A DNA stretch of 64,000 nt from Tsuneonella amylolytica (GCF_003626915.1 NZ_CP032570.1:2479001-2543000), one strand, 5' to 3'. Shown: positions 1-9,020, counted from the first letter of the stretch. Made by a program: numbers and translations. The notes: generated by a model from the letters alone, not told the origin.

Positions 1-864
1 CGCGCCGCCTTCGGCAGCTGCCGCTGGCTCGTCGATCACCTGCTTCCCCGCTTCGGGGTGGAAACCACCGTTATCGACAGCGCGGTCGACGGCGAATGGG
101 ACGCCGCGATCCGCCCGAACACCAAGGTTTTCTTCTTCGAGACACCGGCCAACCCGACACTCGACGTCGTCGACCTCGGCTACGTCTGCGACCTTGCGAA
201 GGCGCGCGGCATCGTCACCGTGGTCGACAACGCGTTCGCCTCGCCCGCGTTGCAGCGCCCGATGGAATACGGCGCCGACGTCGTCGCCTACAGCGCGACG
301 AAATTGATGGACGGGCAGGGCCGGGTGCTGGCCGGCGCGGTATGCGGTTCGCAGCAGTTCGTCGACGACGTCTTGCTGCCCTTCCAGCGCAACACCGGGC
401 CCAACCTGTCGCCGTTCAACGCGTGGGTCGTGCTGAAAGGGCTCGAGACCCTTGCCATGCGGGCGAAGGCACAAAGCGTCTCGGCGCTCGAGATCGGCAA
501 GCTGGTCGAGCCGCGCGTCGCCCGCATCCTCCACCCCGGCCTGCCGAGCCACCCGCGTCACGAACTCGCCGTGCGGCAAATGCCCGACGGTACCGGACCG
601 ATCTTCGCGTTCGAGGTACCCGGCGGACGCGAGCAGGCCTTTGCCGTGCTCGACGCGCTCCAGCTGGTCGACATATCGAACAACATCGGCGATTCGCGCA
701 GCCTGATGTGCCATCCGGCCAGCACGACCCACGCCGGCCTCAGTGCCGAAGCGCGCACCGAGATGGGCGTCACCGAAGGCTTGCTTCGGATAAACATCGG
801 GCTGGAGGACGTCGCCGACATTGCCGAAGATCTCGACCAGGCTCTGTCGGCAGCGGGGCTCTAG
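1..864 (+). CDS. metZ: O-succinylhomoserine sulfhydrylase-like PLP enzyme (5' truncated by window edge)
   Basis: The frame is open from base 1, so the N-terminus lies outside the window; the GTG at 58 is internal. The 287 visible residues are the C-terminal two thirds of a Cys/Met-metabolism PLP enzyme. The schiff-base lysine is in the motif YSATKLMDGQGR (codon 301-303), preceded by the VDNAFASP cofactor-binding stretch. Enzymes of this type replace the succinyl group of O-succinylhomoserine with sulfide in methionine synthesis, in the cytoplasm. The family also holds cystathionine gamma-synthase and gamma-lyase. The MetZ assignment rests on overall resemblance and is less certain than the family. 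Confidence 0.75.
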   Translation, partial: RAAFGSCRWLVDHLLPRFGVETTVIDSAVDGEWDAAIRPNTKVFFFETPANPTLDVVDLGYVCDLAKARGIVTVVDNAFASPALQRPMEYGADVVAYSATKLMDGQGRVLAGAVCGSQQFVDDVLLPFQRNTGPNLSPFNAWVVLKGLETLAMRAKAQSVSALEIGKLVEPRVARILHPGLPSHPRHELAVRQMPDGTGPIFAFEVPGGREQAFAVLDALQLVDISNNIGDSRSLMCHPASTTHAGLSAEARTEMGVTEGLLRINIGLEDVADIAEDLDQALSAAGL

Positions 865-1036
865 GGCGTTCCAACGACTGCCGTAAATCGGCTGTGGCGA
901 ACCACCGCGGCTAAATCCGCCGCACGGCCGCGCGACTCAGGCACGCAAACGGGCTCGCGCCACCCAGCGCGACTTCGAAACCATGGTCGGTACGAGCGGT
1001 CGGCAAGCGGATCGCCATGATACGCAGCGCATCGTT

Positions 1037-1042
1037 TATAAT
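1037..1042 (+). promoter_or_regulatory. Possible -10 box upstream of nitronate monooxygenase
   Basis: A perfect TATAAT stands in the otherwise gene-free 865-1143 interval. No convincing -35 hexamer lies 16-18 nt upstream. If it is used, the nitronate monooxygenase mRNA would have a leader of about 95 nt that contains the dyad at 1112-1127. The rest of the interval shows nothing recognisable. Confidence 0.35.
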
Positions 1043-1111
1043 GCTCGCAGGTCCCGGATCTGCGCCGGGTCCCCGCAATCCCGCTTGCCAGCCGCGCTGT
1101 AGCACGGCAGG

Positions 1112-1127
1112 TTGACGCAAACGTAAA
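1112..1127 (+). promoter_or_regulatory. 16-bp dyad, candidate operator (copy 1)
   Basis: The sequence TTGACGCAAACGTAAA is an imperfect dyad of form TTKACG-N4-CGTAAA. It ends 16 nt before the ATG of the nitronate monooxygenase gene. The only other copy I found is a perfect one at 44272-44287 in front of an SDR gene. Such dyads resemble operators of MerR-family LiuR-type regulators of acyl-CoA and branched-chain degradation; that identification is from memory of the motif and is inference. Confidence 0.4.
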
Positions 1128-1143
1128 GCGGGAGACGAAAGCG

Positions 1144-2124
1144 ATGGCCTTCAAGACGCGGATCACCGAGATGTTCGGGATCGAGACCCCGATCATGATG
1201 GGCGGGATGACGGGCGTCGGCTACGGCGAACTCGTCGCCGCGGTTGCGGAGGCCGGCGCGCTCGGTTTCATCACCGCGCACATGTTTCCCAGCGGGGCGG
1301 CCCTGAAAGAGGAGATCGAGAAGGTCCGCGGTCTCACCGACAAGCCGTTCGGCGTGAACCTGACTCTGCTGCCGTCGATCAACCCGATCCCCTACGACGA
1401 ATACCGCGAGGCGATCATCGAGAGCGGCCTCAAGATCGTGGAGACGGCCGGTCGCGCGCCGACCGATCACCTGCCCGCTTTCAAGGAAGCGGGCGTGAAG
1501 GTCATCCACAAATGCACCAGCGTGCGCCATTCCGAAAGCGCGGTGCGCAAAGGCGTCGACGTGATCAGCATCGACGGCTTCGAATGCGCGGGACACCCGG
1601 GCGAGGACGACGTCGGCCTTGTCGTGCTGCTGCCCGCCACCGTCGATGCGCTGCCCGACACGCCGATCGTCGCCAGTGGCGGCATGGCCGACGGGCGCAG
1701 CCTCGTCGCCGCGCTCGCGCTGGGGGCCGATGCGGTCAACATGGGCACACGCTTCTGCGCCACGCAGGAAGCGCGCCTTCATCCCAACGTGAAGCAGGCG
1801 ATCGTCGACAACACCGAACTCGACACGGTGCTGGTCGGGCGCAACCTGCGCAACACGGCCCGTGTGGCGCGCAACAAGGTGTCGGAGGAAGTCGCCACGA
1901 TCCAGCGCGACCCGTCGACGACGTTCGACGACGTGAAGCACCTCATGTCCGGCGCACGCGCGCGCGAAGCGGTGGACCAGTACGGCGACATTCACGGCGG
2001 CATCTGGTCGGCAGGGCAGAGCCAGGCGCTCGTCCATGACATCCCGACGTGCAAGGAACTCGTCGCCAACATCATGGCGCAGGCCGAAGCGGTGAAGGGG
2101 CGGCTGGACCGCGCGGCGGCCTAG
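1144..2124 (+). CDS. Nitronate monooxygenase family flavoprotein
   Basis: This 326-residue protein has the FMN-dependent (beta/alpha)8 fold of the nitronate monooxygenase (former 2-nitropropane dioxygenase) family, which oxidises alkyl nitronates to carbonyl compounds and nitrite. Visible signatures are PIMMGGMTGVGYGELVAAV at the N-terminus, the GFECAGHPG motif with its conserved His near residue 149, and the FMN-phosphate loop VASGGMADGRSL followed by GADAVNMGTRF. The ATG follows GGGAGACGAAAGCG, a good ribosome site. It is monocistronic between the MetZ gene and tRNA-Gln. Many relatives have no tested substrate, so the physiological substrate is unknown. A candidate operator lies just upstream. 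Confidence 0.85.
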   Translation: MAFKTRITEMFGIETPIMMGGMTGVGYGELVAAVAEAGALGFITAHMFPSGAALKEEIEKVRGLTDKPFGVNLTLLPSINPIPYDEYREAIIESGLKIVETAGRAPTDHLPAFKEAGVKVIHKCTSVRHSESAVRKGVDVISIDGFECAGHPGEDDVGLVVLLPATVDALPDTPIVASGGMADGRSLVAALALGADAVNMGTRFCATQEARLHPNVKQAIVDNTELDTVLVGRNLRNTARVARNKVSEEVATIQRDPSTTFDDVKHLMSGARAREAVDQYGDIHGGIWSAGQSQALVHDIPTCKELVANIMAQAEAVKGRLDRAAA

Positions 2125-2131
2125 AAAGGGC

Positions 2132-2206
2132 TGGCTGGGGCGGCAGGATTCGAACCTGCGAATGCCGGTACCAAAAACCGGTGCCTTACCACTTGGCGAC
2201 GCCCCA
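2132..2206 (-). tRNA. tRNA-Gln (anticodon TTG)
   Basis: Read on the minus strand, the gene begins TGGGGCG and ends CGCCCCAG-CCA, giving a 7-bp acceptor stem, a discriminator G and an encoded CCA tail. The T arm carries GGTTCGAATCC. The anticodon arm is CCGGT-TTTTGGT-ACCGG, which puts TTG at positions 34-36 and reads CAA glutamine codons. The length is 75 nt. It lies 7 nt after the nitronate monooxygenase stop on the opposite strand. Confidence 0.97.
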
Positions 2207-2343
2207 GCAGCGAGGCGCCCCTATAGCTGCGTTGTGGCTTAAGAAAAGACCCGGTTCGGATTCGCAGCCGCGAAGAGGCGAAGAAGGCTCGCTGGCGAGC
2301 GAATCCTGCCGCCCCAGCCAGTTTTTCCTGCCGACGCTCCCCT

Positions 2344-3237
2344 TCAGTCGTCGGCAGGCTCCAGCGACCGCCAGCGAACTTTCTCGAGCACCGACGGATC
2401 CTCGATGGCGTCGAAGTCGGCGGCGGAATGACGTTCGGCCATCTTGCCGGTGTTGACGATGCGGCCGCGGCGGACGGCGGGGCGGTCCTCAAGCAGGCGG
2501 ACCCAGCGCGCGACGTTCTCGTATTCGTGCATCGACAGGAACGTCGCCGCATCGTTGTAGGCATCCCCGCGTATCAGCGCGCCGAACCAGCCGTAGCTCG
2601 CCATGTCGGCGATCGAATACTCGTCGCCGCCGAGGTACTCGGTCTCGCCGAGGCGGATGTCCGCAACCGAAAGAATGCGCTTCGTTTCCATCGCGTAGCG
2701 GTCGATCGGGTATTCGAATTTCTCGGGCGCGTAGGCATAGAAGTGGCCGAAACCGCCGCCGATGAAGGGGGCGGTGCCCATCTGCCACATCAGCCAGCTC
2801 AGCACTTCGGCCCGCGCGAGGTTTTCGCGCGGCAGGAACGCGCCAAACTTTTCCGCCAGGTGGATGAGGATCGCGCCGCTTTCGAAGACGCGGAACGGTT
2901 CGGCGCCGCTGCGGTCCTCCAGCGCCGGGATCTTCGAATTGGGATTGAGCGCGACGAAGCCGCTGCCGAACTGGTCGAGCGCGCCGATGTCGATCTTCCA
3001 GGCATCGTACTCCGCACCGGAATGGCCCGCGGCGAGCAATTCCTCGAACAGGATCGTCACCTTCTGACCGTTGGGGGTGCCGAGCGAATAGAGTTGGAAG
3101 GGATGCTCGCCCACGGGCAGATCCTTCTCGTGCCGCGCGCCGGCGGTCGGCCGGTTTATTGCGGCGAAGCGTCCGCCGTTCTCCTTGTCGTGCGTCCAGA
3201 CCTTGGGCGGGGTATAGGCGGCATCGGCCATCGGCAT
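2344..3237 (-). CDS. yghU: YghU-type glutathione S-transferase / disulfide-bond oxidoreductase
   Basis: This 297-residue protein matches the nu-class GST family of E. coli YghU, including the characteristic N-terminal extension (TPPKVWTHDKENGGRFAAINRP) ahead of the thioredoxin-like domain. The domain follows with LYSLGTPNGQKVTILFEEL, then NPNSKIPAL and the glutathione-binding FESGAILIHLAEKFG, and an all-helical C-terminal domain. Members bind two glutathione molecules and reduce disulfides or organic peroxides in the cytoplasm. The length agrees with the family (about 288). It is divergent from the topoisomerase gene; the 80-nt gap 3238-3317 must hold both promoters. Confidence 0.9.
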   Translation of the reverse strand: MPMADAAYTPPKVWTHDKENGGRFAAINRPTAGARHEKDLPVGEHPFQLYSLGTPNGQKVTILFEELLAAGHSGAEYDAWKIDIGALDQFGSGFVALNPNSKIPALEDRSGAEPFRVFESGAILIHLAEKFGAFLPRENLARAEVLSWLMWQMGTAPFIGGGFGHFYAYAPEKFEYPIDRYAMETKRILSVADIRLGETEYLGGDEYSIADMASYGWFGALIRGDAYNDAATFLSMHEYENVARWVRLLEDRPAVRRGRIVNTGKMAERHSAADFDAIEDPSVLEKVRWRSLEPADD

Positions 3238-3317
3238 CGCATCCTTTTTAACGAGATAACGCCTGCCAAGGTGGCCGGGGGAGAACGGAACCGCAAGCGC
3301 GCATCGCCGTTCATCGA

Positions 3318-4331
3318 ATGATGGTCGCCAGCAAGCTCATCTATGTCGACGATAATATGCCGGGCATCACCCGCAAGAAGAGCGGGCGCGGCTGGTCCTA
3401 TTACGACGCCAAGGGCAAGCTGATAACCGATCCCGACGAGCGCGACAGATTGAACAGGGTGGCGTTGCCGCCGGCTTACACAGACGCTTGGTTCTGCCCG
3501 GGTGGCAACGGCCATATCCTCGCGACCGGCATCGATGCCAAGGGCCGCAAGCAGTATCGCTACCACCCCGAGTTCCGCACCGCGCGCGAGAGTGAGAAGT
3601 TCGACGGCTGCGTGAGTTTCGGCAGCCTGCTGCCGCTCGTGCGAAAGAGGGTGGAGGACGATCTCAAGGTGAAGTCGCTGACGCGAGAAAGGGCCATTGC
3701 CAGCGTCGTGAGATTGCTCGACCTCGGCGCGATCCGCATCGGAAACGATACGTACGCCAGGACGAACAAGAGTTTCGGTGCCACGACGCTGACGCAGAAG
3801 CATGCCGTCGTGAAGGGTCACACTTTGCGCTTCCGCTTCCGGGGCAAGCACGGAGTGGAACGCGACCTCGTCCTCAGCGACCGCAACCTCAGCCGCGTCG
3901 TGCGCGTTATGCAGGATTTACCGGGCCAGCGCCTGTTTCAGTACGAGACCGACGACGGGGAGCGACGCTCGATCGGATCGAGCGACGTCAACGAATACTT
4001 GTGCGAAACGATGGGTGAACACTTCACCGCCAAGAGCTTTCGCACGTGGCATGCCAGCGTCCTCGCATTGAAAGTACTGGCCGAGGCGGAGGGGCAGTTG
4101 ACGCTGAAGGCGCTGCTGCAGGAAGTCGCCGATCATCTCGGCAACACTCCGGCGGTCACCCGGCGCAGCTATGTTCACCCCGCGGTGATCGCGTTGGTCG
4201 ATGGCCAACAAAAGTGGCGCGACAGCCTCAAGATGCCGCGCGAAACGAAATGGCTGAGCCGGGAAGAGAGAGCTCTGATCGAACTGCTCGAAAGCGGACC
4301 CAAGGCTGCCAAGCTGCTCGCTGCCGCCTGA
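3318..4331 (+). CDS. DNA topoisomerase IB (poxvirus-like)
   Basis: This 337-residue protein belongs to the bacterial type IB topoisomerases, which relax supercoils through a 3'-phosphotyrosyl intermediate without ATP. The N-terminal domain has GRGWSYYDAKGK and RVALPPAYTDAW. The catalytic domain has RIGNDTYARTNKSFGATTL, the FRTWHASVLAL segment with the conserved Arg and His, and the nucleophilic tyrosine in RRSYVHPAV near residue 285. The length fits the family. Alphaproteobacteria often carry this enzyme as an accessory to TopA and gyrase. It stands alone, divergent from yghU and followed by 300 nt without a gene. Confidence 0.92.
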   Translation: MMVASKLIYVDDNMPGITRKKSGRGWSYYDAKGKLITDPDERDRLNRVALPPAYTDAWFCPGGNGHILATGIDAKGRKQYRYHPEFRTARESEKFDGCVSFGSLLPLVRKRVEDDLKVKSLTRERAIASVVRLLDLGAIRIGNDTYARTNKSFGATTLTQKHAVVKGHTLRFRFRGKHGVERDLVLSDRNLSRVVRVMQDLPGQRLFQYETDDGERRSIGSSDVNEYLCETMGEHFTAKSFRTWHASVLALKVLAEAEGQLTLKALLQEVADHLGNTPAVTRRSYVHPAVIALVDGQQKWRDSLKMPRETKWLSREERALIELLESGPKAAKLLAAA

Positions 4332-4635
4332 TCATCGGATGGTATCGCAAAGCGAAGTCGATGGATGATGCGCGACGGTTGGCGGTCGAGGACGGACCCG
4401 TAACGGCAAACCATGGCGAAACTGGCGGCCCTGATGCACATCTCAAGCAGCCGCTCGCGCAACAGACGCATGCAATGCATACTGTCCCGCCAGTCCGCTC
4501 GGCCACGCTGGCGAACTGAAGCAAGTCGAACGGTCCTGAGTCCGATTGCACTTCCCTCCGCCGCGCATACCGGCTCGTGTGTAGTTCGTGGCACAGTATG
4601 GTACTCGCCAAATTCGAGGAGCGTGGCCGAACCCT
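4332..4635. other. Gene-free interval
   Basis: About 300 nt between the topoisomerase stop and the chosen pncC start. Reading frames here do not resemble known proteins and no hairpin with a T tract is evident. The promoter of the pncC-nadE pair is presumably inside. A GTG at 4588 would extend pncC by 16 residues, but that extension does not look like family sequence. Confidence 0.5.
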
Positions 4636-5160
4636 ATGACCAGTCCATTCACCGCCGAAACGTTCGAATCCGCCATTCCGCATGCGACCGCGGCACGCGC
4701 GAAGGCTGTCGTCGATCGGGCGCACGATCGCGGAATGTCTCTTGCCAGTGCCGAAAGCTGCACCGGCGGCATGCTCGCAGCGCTACTGACCGATATTCGC
4801 GGACGAAGTCACGTCTTCGAATGCGGGTTCGTCAGCTATTCGGACCGGGCGAAGACCGATCTGCTCGGGGTGGACGCCGCGATACTGGCTACCGACGGCG
4901 CCGTCAGCAAGGCGGCCGCCATAGCCATGGCTACCGGCGCGCTCGATCGAAGCCGTGCGGATATTGCCGTGTCGATCACGGGATTTGCAGGGCCCGGCGC
5001 TCCCGATGACGAGGAGGGACTCGTTCATTTCGCCTGCGTGGTTCGAGATGGTCGATGCAACCACAGGGAGGAGCACTTCGGCCCGATCGGCCGGCCTGGG
5101 GTGCGCATCGCGGCGCTTGATGTGGCACTTGCGATGTTGGATGAGGTTCTATCCCTATGA
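4636..5160 (+). CDS. pncC: Nicotinamide-nucleotide amidohydrolase (CinA C-terminal domain, PncC)
   Basis: The protein of 174 residues is the stand-alone CinA-C/PncC amidase, which converts NMN to nicotinate mononucleotide and ammonia, recycling the NMN released by DNA ligase. The key motif is SLASAESCTGGMLAALLTD, whose Ser is the expected nucleophile; YSDRAKTDLLG and SITGFAGPGAP are the other conserved blocks. It lacks the N-terminal MoCF-like half of full CinA. I chose ATG 4636 over GTG 4588 because the family begins close to this point; GAGGA lies about 15 nt upstream. Its stop overlaps the nadE start (ATGA), so NMN deamidation and NAD synthesis are co-expressed. Confidence 0.88.
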   Translation: MTSPFTAETFESAIPHATAARAKAVVDRAHDRGMSLASAESCTGGMLAALLTDIRGRSHVFECGFVSYSDRAKTDLLGVDAAILATDGAVSKAAAIAMATGALDRSRADIAVSITGFAGPGAPDDEEGLVHFACVVRDGRCNHREEHFGPIGRPGVRIAALDVALAMLDEVLSL

Positions 5161-7214
5161 CCGAATCCCATCCGTTCTATTCGCTCCACACGCATGGCAT
5201 GGTCCGCGTGGCCGCCAGCACGCCGCAGGTCCGCACCGCCGATGTATCCTTCAATCGCGACGCAATCGTGGCGGAGGCGACGCGGGCGCACGAGGCGCAC
5301 GTCGACCTGCTCGTCTATCCCGAACTGTGCCTGTCGTCCTACGCGATCGACGATCTTCATCTGCAGCGCGCGATGCTCGATGCGGTCGAGCGGGCGGTCG
5401 GCGATGTCGTCCCCGCGAGCCGCGATCTCCGTCCGCTCCTGCTTATCGGTGCGCCGCTGCGCCACAACGGGCGCATCTACAACTGCGCGCTCGCGATCCA
5501 TCGCGGACGGCTGCTGGGTGTCGTGCCCAAGAGTTTCCTGCCGAACTACCGCGAGTTCTACGAGAAGCGCTGGTTCGCCAATGGCCGGCAGATACAGGGG
5601 ATGGCGATCGAGGTGGGCGGCGACACGGTCCCGTTCGGCACCGACCTCATCTTCGCGGCGGAGGAACTGCCGGGCTTCCGGGTGGGCGTTGAAATCTGTG
5701 AGGATTTCTGGGCGCCTATCCCGCCTTCGACCTACGCCGCGCTGGCCGGGGCGACGATCCTCGCCAACCTGTCGGCCAGCAACATCACCATCGGCAAGTC
5801 GGACGAGCGGCACCTTCTCTGCCGGGCGCAGTCGAGCCGGGCAGTCGCGGCCTACATCTACTCCGCTTCGGGCCACGGGGAGAGCACCACCGACCTCGCG
5901 TGGGACGGGCAGGGCATGGTGTACGAACTGGGCGACCTCATGGCGACCAGCGAACGTTTCGCGTTGCAGCCCGAACTCTGCATCGCAGACGTCGATTGCG
6001 ATCGCATCCTGTCCGATCGTATGCGGATGCAGACGTTCAACGATGCGGCCGAGGAAGCCGGCCGCCCCGAGGACGTATTCCGGATCGTTTCCTTCTCTCA
6101 CGAACCGACCTTCGCCGATGTCGGCCTCGTTCGCCCCGTCCGCCGGTTTCCCTTCGTGCCAAACCGGCCCGAGAAGCTCGACGAGGACTGCTTCGAGGCG
6201 TTCAACATTCAGGTCGACGGGCTCATGCGGCGCATCGAGTCGACGAAGTCCAGAAGCCTCGTCATCGGCATAAGCGGCGGGCTCGACAGCACCCATGCGC
6301 TGATTGTCGCGGCGAAGGCGTGCGACCGGCTCGGCCTCCCGCGGTCAACCATCCGGGGCTACACGATGCCCGGCTTCGCGACGTCCGAGGGGACCAAGTC
6401 GAACGCCTGGCGGCTGATGCAGGCGATCGGCATCACCGCCGACGAGATCGACATCAAGCCTGCCGCGACCCGTATGCTGGAAGATATCGGACACCCTTGG
6501 GCCGACGGCGAACCGGTCCACGACACGACGTTCGAAAACGTGCAGGCTGGCCTTCGCACCGACTACCTGTTCCGACTCGCCGGTCAGCATGGCGGCTTCG
6601 TGATCGGCACCGGCGATCTCAGCGAACTGGCGCTCGGCTGGTGCACGTACGGCGTGGGCGACCAGATGAGCCATTACGGGGTCAACTCCGGCGTGCCCAA
6701 GACGCTGATCCAGTATCTCATCCGCTGGACCGCACGCACGGACCAGTTCGATGCGGAGACCGACGCGGTGCTGGAGGATATCGTCGGCACCGAGATCAGT
6801 CCCGAGCTCGTTCCCCCCGGAGCCGACGGCGCGATGCAGAGCACCGAGAGCATCATCGGACCTTACGAACTCAACGACTTCTTCCTCCACCACACGATCC
6901 GGTGGGGACAGACACCGTCGAAGGTCGCGTTCCTGGCGTACCACGCCTGGCGCGATGCGAGCCGGGGCCGGTGGCCGCTGGCGTTTCCGGACGAAGCAAA
7001 GCACGAATACGATCTCGCGACGATCCGGCACTGGCTGGAGAATTTCCTCCGCCGGTTCTTCGGTTTCAGCCAGTTCAAGCGGAGCGCGCTGCCCAACGGG
7101 CCGAAGGTGAGTGCGGGCGGTGCGTTGAGCCCGCGCGGCGACTGGCGCGCACCGTCCGACGCGGTGGCCGATGTCTGGCTCGACGAACTGCGCGAAAATG
7201 TGCCGGCGGGTTGA
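5157..7214 (+). CDS. nadE: Glutamine-dependent NAD+ synthetase
   Basis: This 685-residue two-domain enzyme makes the last step of NAD synthesis: deamido-NAD, ATP and glutamine give NAD. The N-terminal nitrilase-type glutaminase shows the Glu-Lys-Cys triad in YPELCLSSYAID, VVPKSFLPNYREFYEKRWF and VGVEICEDFW. The C-terminal synthetase has the ATP pyrophosphatase P-loop GISGGLDSTHAL. The length matches the long (about 680 aa) glutaminase-fused class. The start overlaps the pncC stop by 4 nt. PncC product (NaMN) needs only NadD adenylation before NadE acts, so the pair forms most of an NMN-to-NAD recycling route. Confidence 0.96.
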   Translation: MTESHPFYSLHTHGMVRVAASTPQVRTADVSFNRDAIVAEATRAHEAHVDLLVYPELCLSSYAIDDLHLQRAMLDAVERAVGDVVPASRDLRPLLLIGAPLRHNGRIYNCALAIHRGRLLGVVPKSFLPNYREFYEKRWFANGRQIQGMAIEVGGDTVPFGTDLIFAAEELPGFRVGVEICEDFWAPIPPSTYAALAGATILANLSASNITIGKSDERHLLCRAQSSRAVAAYIYSASGHGESTTDLAWDGQGMVYELGDLMATSERFALQPELCIADVDCDRILSDRMRMQTFNDAAEEAGRPEDVFRIVSFSHEPTFADVGLVRPVRRFPFVPNRPEKLDEDCFEAFNIQVDGLMRRIESTKSRSLVIGISGGLDSTHALIVAAKACDRLGLPRSTIRGYTMPGFATSEGTKSNAWRLMQAIGITADEIDIKPAATRMLEDIGHPWADGEPVHDTTFENVQAGLRTDYLFRLAGQHGGFVIGTGDLSELALGWCTYGVGDQMSHYGVNSGVPKTLIQYLIRWTARTDQFDAETDAVLEDIVGTEISPELVPPGADGAMQSTESIIGPYELNDFFLHHTIRWGQTPSKVAFLAYHAWRDASRGRWPLAFPDEAKHEYDLATIRHWLENFLRRFFGFSQFKRSALPNGPKVSAGGALSPRGDWRAPSDAVADVWLDELRENVPAG

Positions 7215-7277
7215 GCCGTCCGGCACGAATCGCCGTATGTTCCGTTGAGTTGCCAATGAACACCGGACCCGCCTGAC

Positions 7278-8324
7278 ATGGCCACGCTCACGGCGATTGC
7301 GACCGCGGTGCCCGATCTCGACTTCGAGGCCGACTATCGCCGCTGGGCGGTGGGCAAGCTCGAATCCACGCGCGAGGCCAGGCTCTACGAGCGGATGGCC
7401 GACCGTTCGGGTATCGAGCATCGCTGGTCGGTACTCGCCGAAGAAGATGCGCGGCTGGGCGAGGGCGTGGGTTTCTACGGCGGGGATGCGCCCACCACTG
7501 CGGCCCGAATGGCGATCTATGCGCGTGAAGCGCCCGAACTGGCGCTGCGCGCCATCGCCGGCCTGCCCGAACTCGGCGACCCGACCCATATCGTGGTGGC
7601 GAGCTGCACAGGGTTCGTCGCGCCGGGCATCGATCAGATCATCGCCCGCCGACTCGGTCTCGGCGACGATGTCGAGCGGGTGCTCGTGGGCTTCATGGGC
7701 TGCTACGCAGCGGTGACCGCGCTCAGGACGGCGCGGCATATCGTTCGGTCCCAGCCCGGCGCACGCGTCCTCGTGGTGACGGTCGAGCTGTCGAGCCTGC
7801 ATCATCAGGACGAGGTCCAGCTCGAACCGTTGCTGATGGGCGCGCAGTTCGGCGACGGCGCTGCCGCCGCGATCGTTACCGATCGCGAACCCGGCCTCGC
7901 GCTCGGCGACGGCATCTCCGCCGCGCTCGAGGACAGCGACGAGCTGATCACCTGGCGGATCGGCGACACGGGTTTCCATATGCGCCTGTCGGGCGAGGTA
8001 CCCGGCCGCATCGCCGCGGCGCTCGCCCGCTCCGAAGTGCGCGCGCGCGTGACCGGCGGGGCGGACCCTGCCGAAATAGAGGCATGGGCGGTCCACGCGG
8101 GTGGCCGCTCGATCCTCGATGCGGTGGAAAAGGGACTGCACCTCGCCCCCGACGCACTCGACGATTCGCGCGAGGTTCTGCGCACGTGCGGGAACATGAG
8201 TTCCTCCACACTCATGTTCGCGCTGAAGCGGATCATGCGGCGCGAGCCGGCCAGCGGCGTCGCGCTCGCGTTCGGACCCGGCCTTGCGATGGAGGGGTTC
8301 CGCTTCGGCCACACCGGCGGGTGA
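7278..8324 (+). CDS. Type III polyketide synthase (chalcone synthase-like)
   Basis: This 348-residue thiolase-fold protein keeps the full type III PKS triad: Cys110 in VVASCTGFVAPG, His273 in WAVHAGGRSILDAV and Asn306 in RTCGNMSSSTLMF. The GFMGCYAAV and GDGAAAAIV motifs and the C-terminal GPGLAMEGF loop are also present. The family condenses malonyl-CoA onto an acyl starter to make pyrones, resorcinols or chromones. It heads a three-gene set with a methyltransferase 6 nt downstream and a flavoprotein after that, suggesting the polyketide is methylated and oxidised. Starter, chain length and product cannot be read from the sequence. Confidence 0.93.
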   Translation: MATLTAIATAVPDLDFEADYRRWAVGKLESTREARLYERMADRSGIEHRWSVLAEEDARLGEGVGFYGGDAPTTAARMAIYAREAPELALRAIAGLPELGDPTHIVVASCTGFVAPGIDQIIARRLGLGDDVERVLVGFMGCYAAVTALRTARHIVRSQPGARVLVVTVELSSLHHQDEVQLEPLLMGAQFGDGAAAAIVTDREPGLALGDGISAALEDSDELITWRIGDTGFHMRLSGEVPGRIAAALARSEVRARVTGGADPAEIEAWAVHAGGRSILDAVEKGLHLAPDALDDSREVLRTCGNMSSSTLMFALKRIMRREPASGVALAFGPGLAMEGFRFGHTGG

Positions 8325-8330
8325 GCGGGC

Positions 8331-9020
8331 GTGCTTGAACAGCGCGCCATGGCCGAAGAGCTGATGGACGACCCCGCGCTCGACGCGGGTACCTATACCG
8401 ACGTTCTCCGCGATCTGGCGCAGGTCAACACGTTGACGATGGCGCGGCGGCCGACGCTCGCCTTCCTCGAGCGAGCCATCGGATCGCGCACGTCGTTCGC
8501 CCTGCTCGATGTCGGTTTCGGCGATGGGGACATGCTGCGCGCCATCGCGCGCTGGGCCGGGCGCTGCGGCATCGTCGCCCGTTTGGTGGGCGTCGACCTC
8601 AATCCGCGCAGCGTTGCCGCGGCGCAAGCCGCCACGGCCCCGGGCAGCGGCATCGAGTACCGCGCCGGCGACTACGCCGACCTCGCTGGCGAGGGGTGGG
8701 ACTGCGTGGTCTCCAGCCTCGTCGCGCATCACATGACGCGGGCCCAGCTCGTCGCCTTCCTGCGATTCATGGACCGCGAGAGCGCGCACGGCTGGCTGGT
8801 CAACGATCTTCACCGCCACGGTTTTGCATATGCGGGCTGGCCGTTGCTTGCTGGGCTGATGCGCTGGCACCCCATCGTGCGGCATGACGGTCGGTTGTCG
8901 ATCGCGCGCTCCTATCGACCGGCGGAATGGGCGCCGATCCTTGGCGATGCGGGCATCGACGGCGCGCGGGTCTACCGGCAATTCCCCTTTCGCCTATGTG
9001 TCGAGAAGCTGCGACGATGA
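8331..9020 (+). CDS. SAM-dependent methyltransferase of the type III PKS cluster
   Basis: This 229-residue class I methyltransferase starts at a GTG six nt after the PKS stop. SAM motif I is ALLDVGFGDGDML near residues 61-73, the acidic loop LVGVDLNPRS follows, and WDCVVSSLVAHH corresponds to motif IV. No substrate-specific domain is recognised. Its placement between a type III PKS and an FAD oxidoreductase, with a 4-nt ATGA overlap to the latter, makes O- or C-methylation of the polyketide its likely role; that is inference. Confidence 0.85.
   Translation: MLEQRAMAEELMDDPALDAGTYTDVLRDLAQVNTLTMARRPTLAFLERAIGSRTSFALLDVGFGDGDMLRAIARWAGRCGIVARLVGVDLNPRSVAAAQAATAPGSGIEYRAGDYADLAGEGWDCVVSSLVAHHMTRAQLVAFLRFMDRESAHGWLVNDLHRHGFAYAGWPLLAGLMRWHPIVRHDGRLSIARSYRPAEWAPILGDAGIDGARVYRQFPFRLCVEKLRR

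Noticed and set aside
6345-8981. 878-codon minus-strand frame over nadE, the type III PKS and the methyltransferase
   Set aside because: Crosses three genes with intact catalytic motifs on the other strand.
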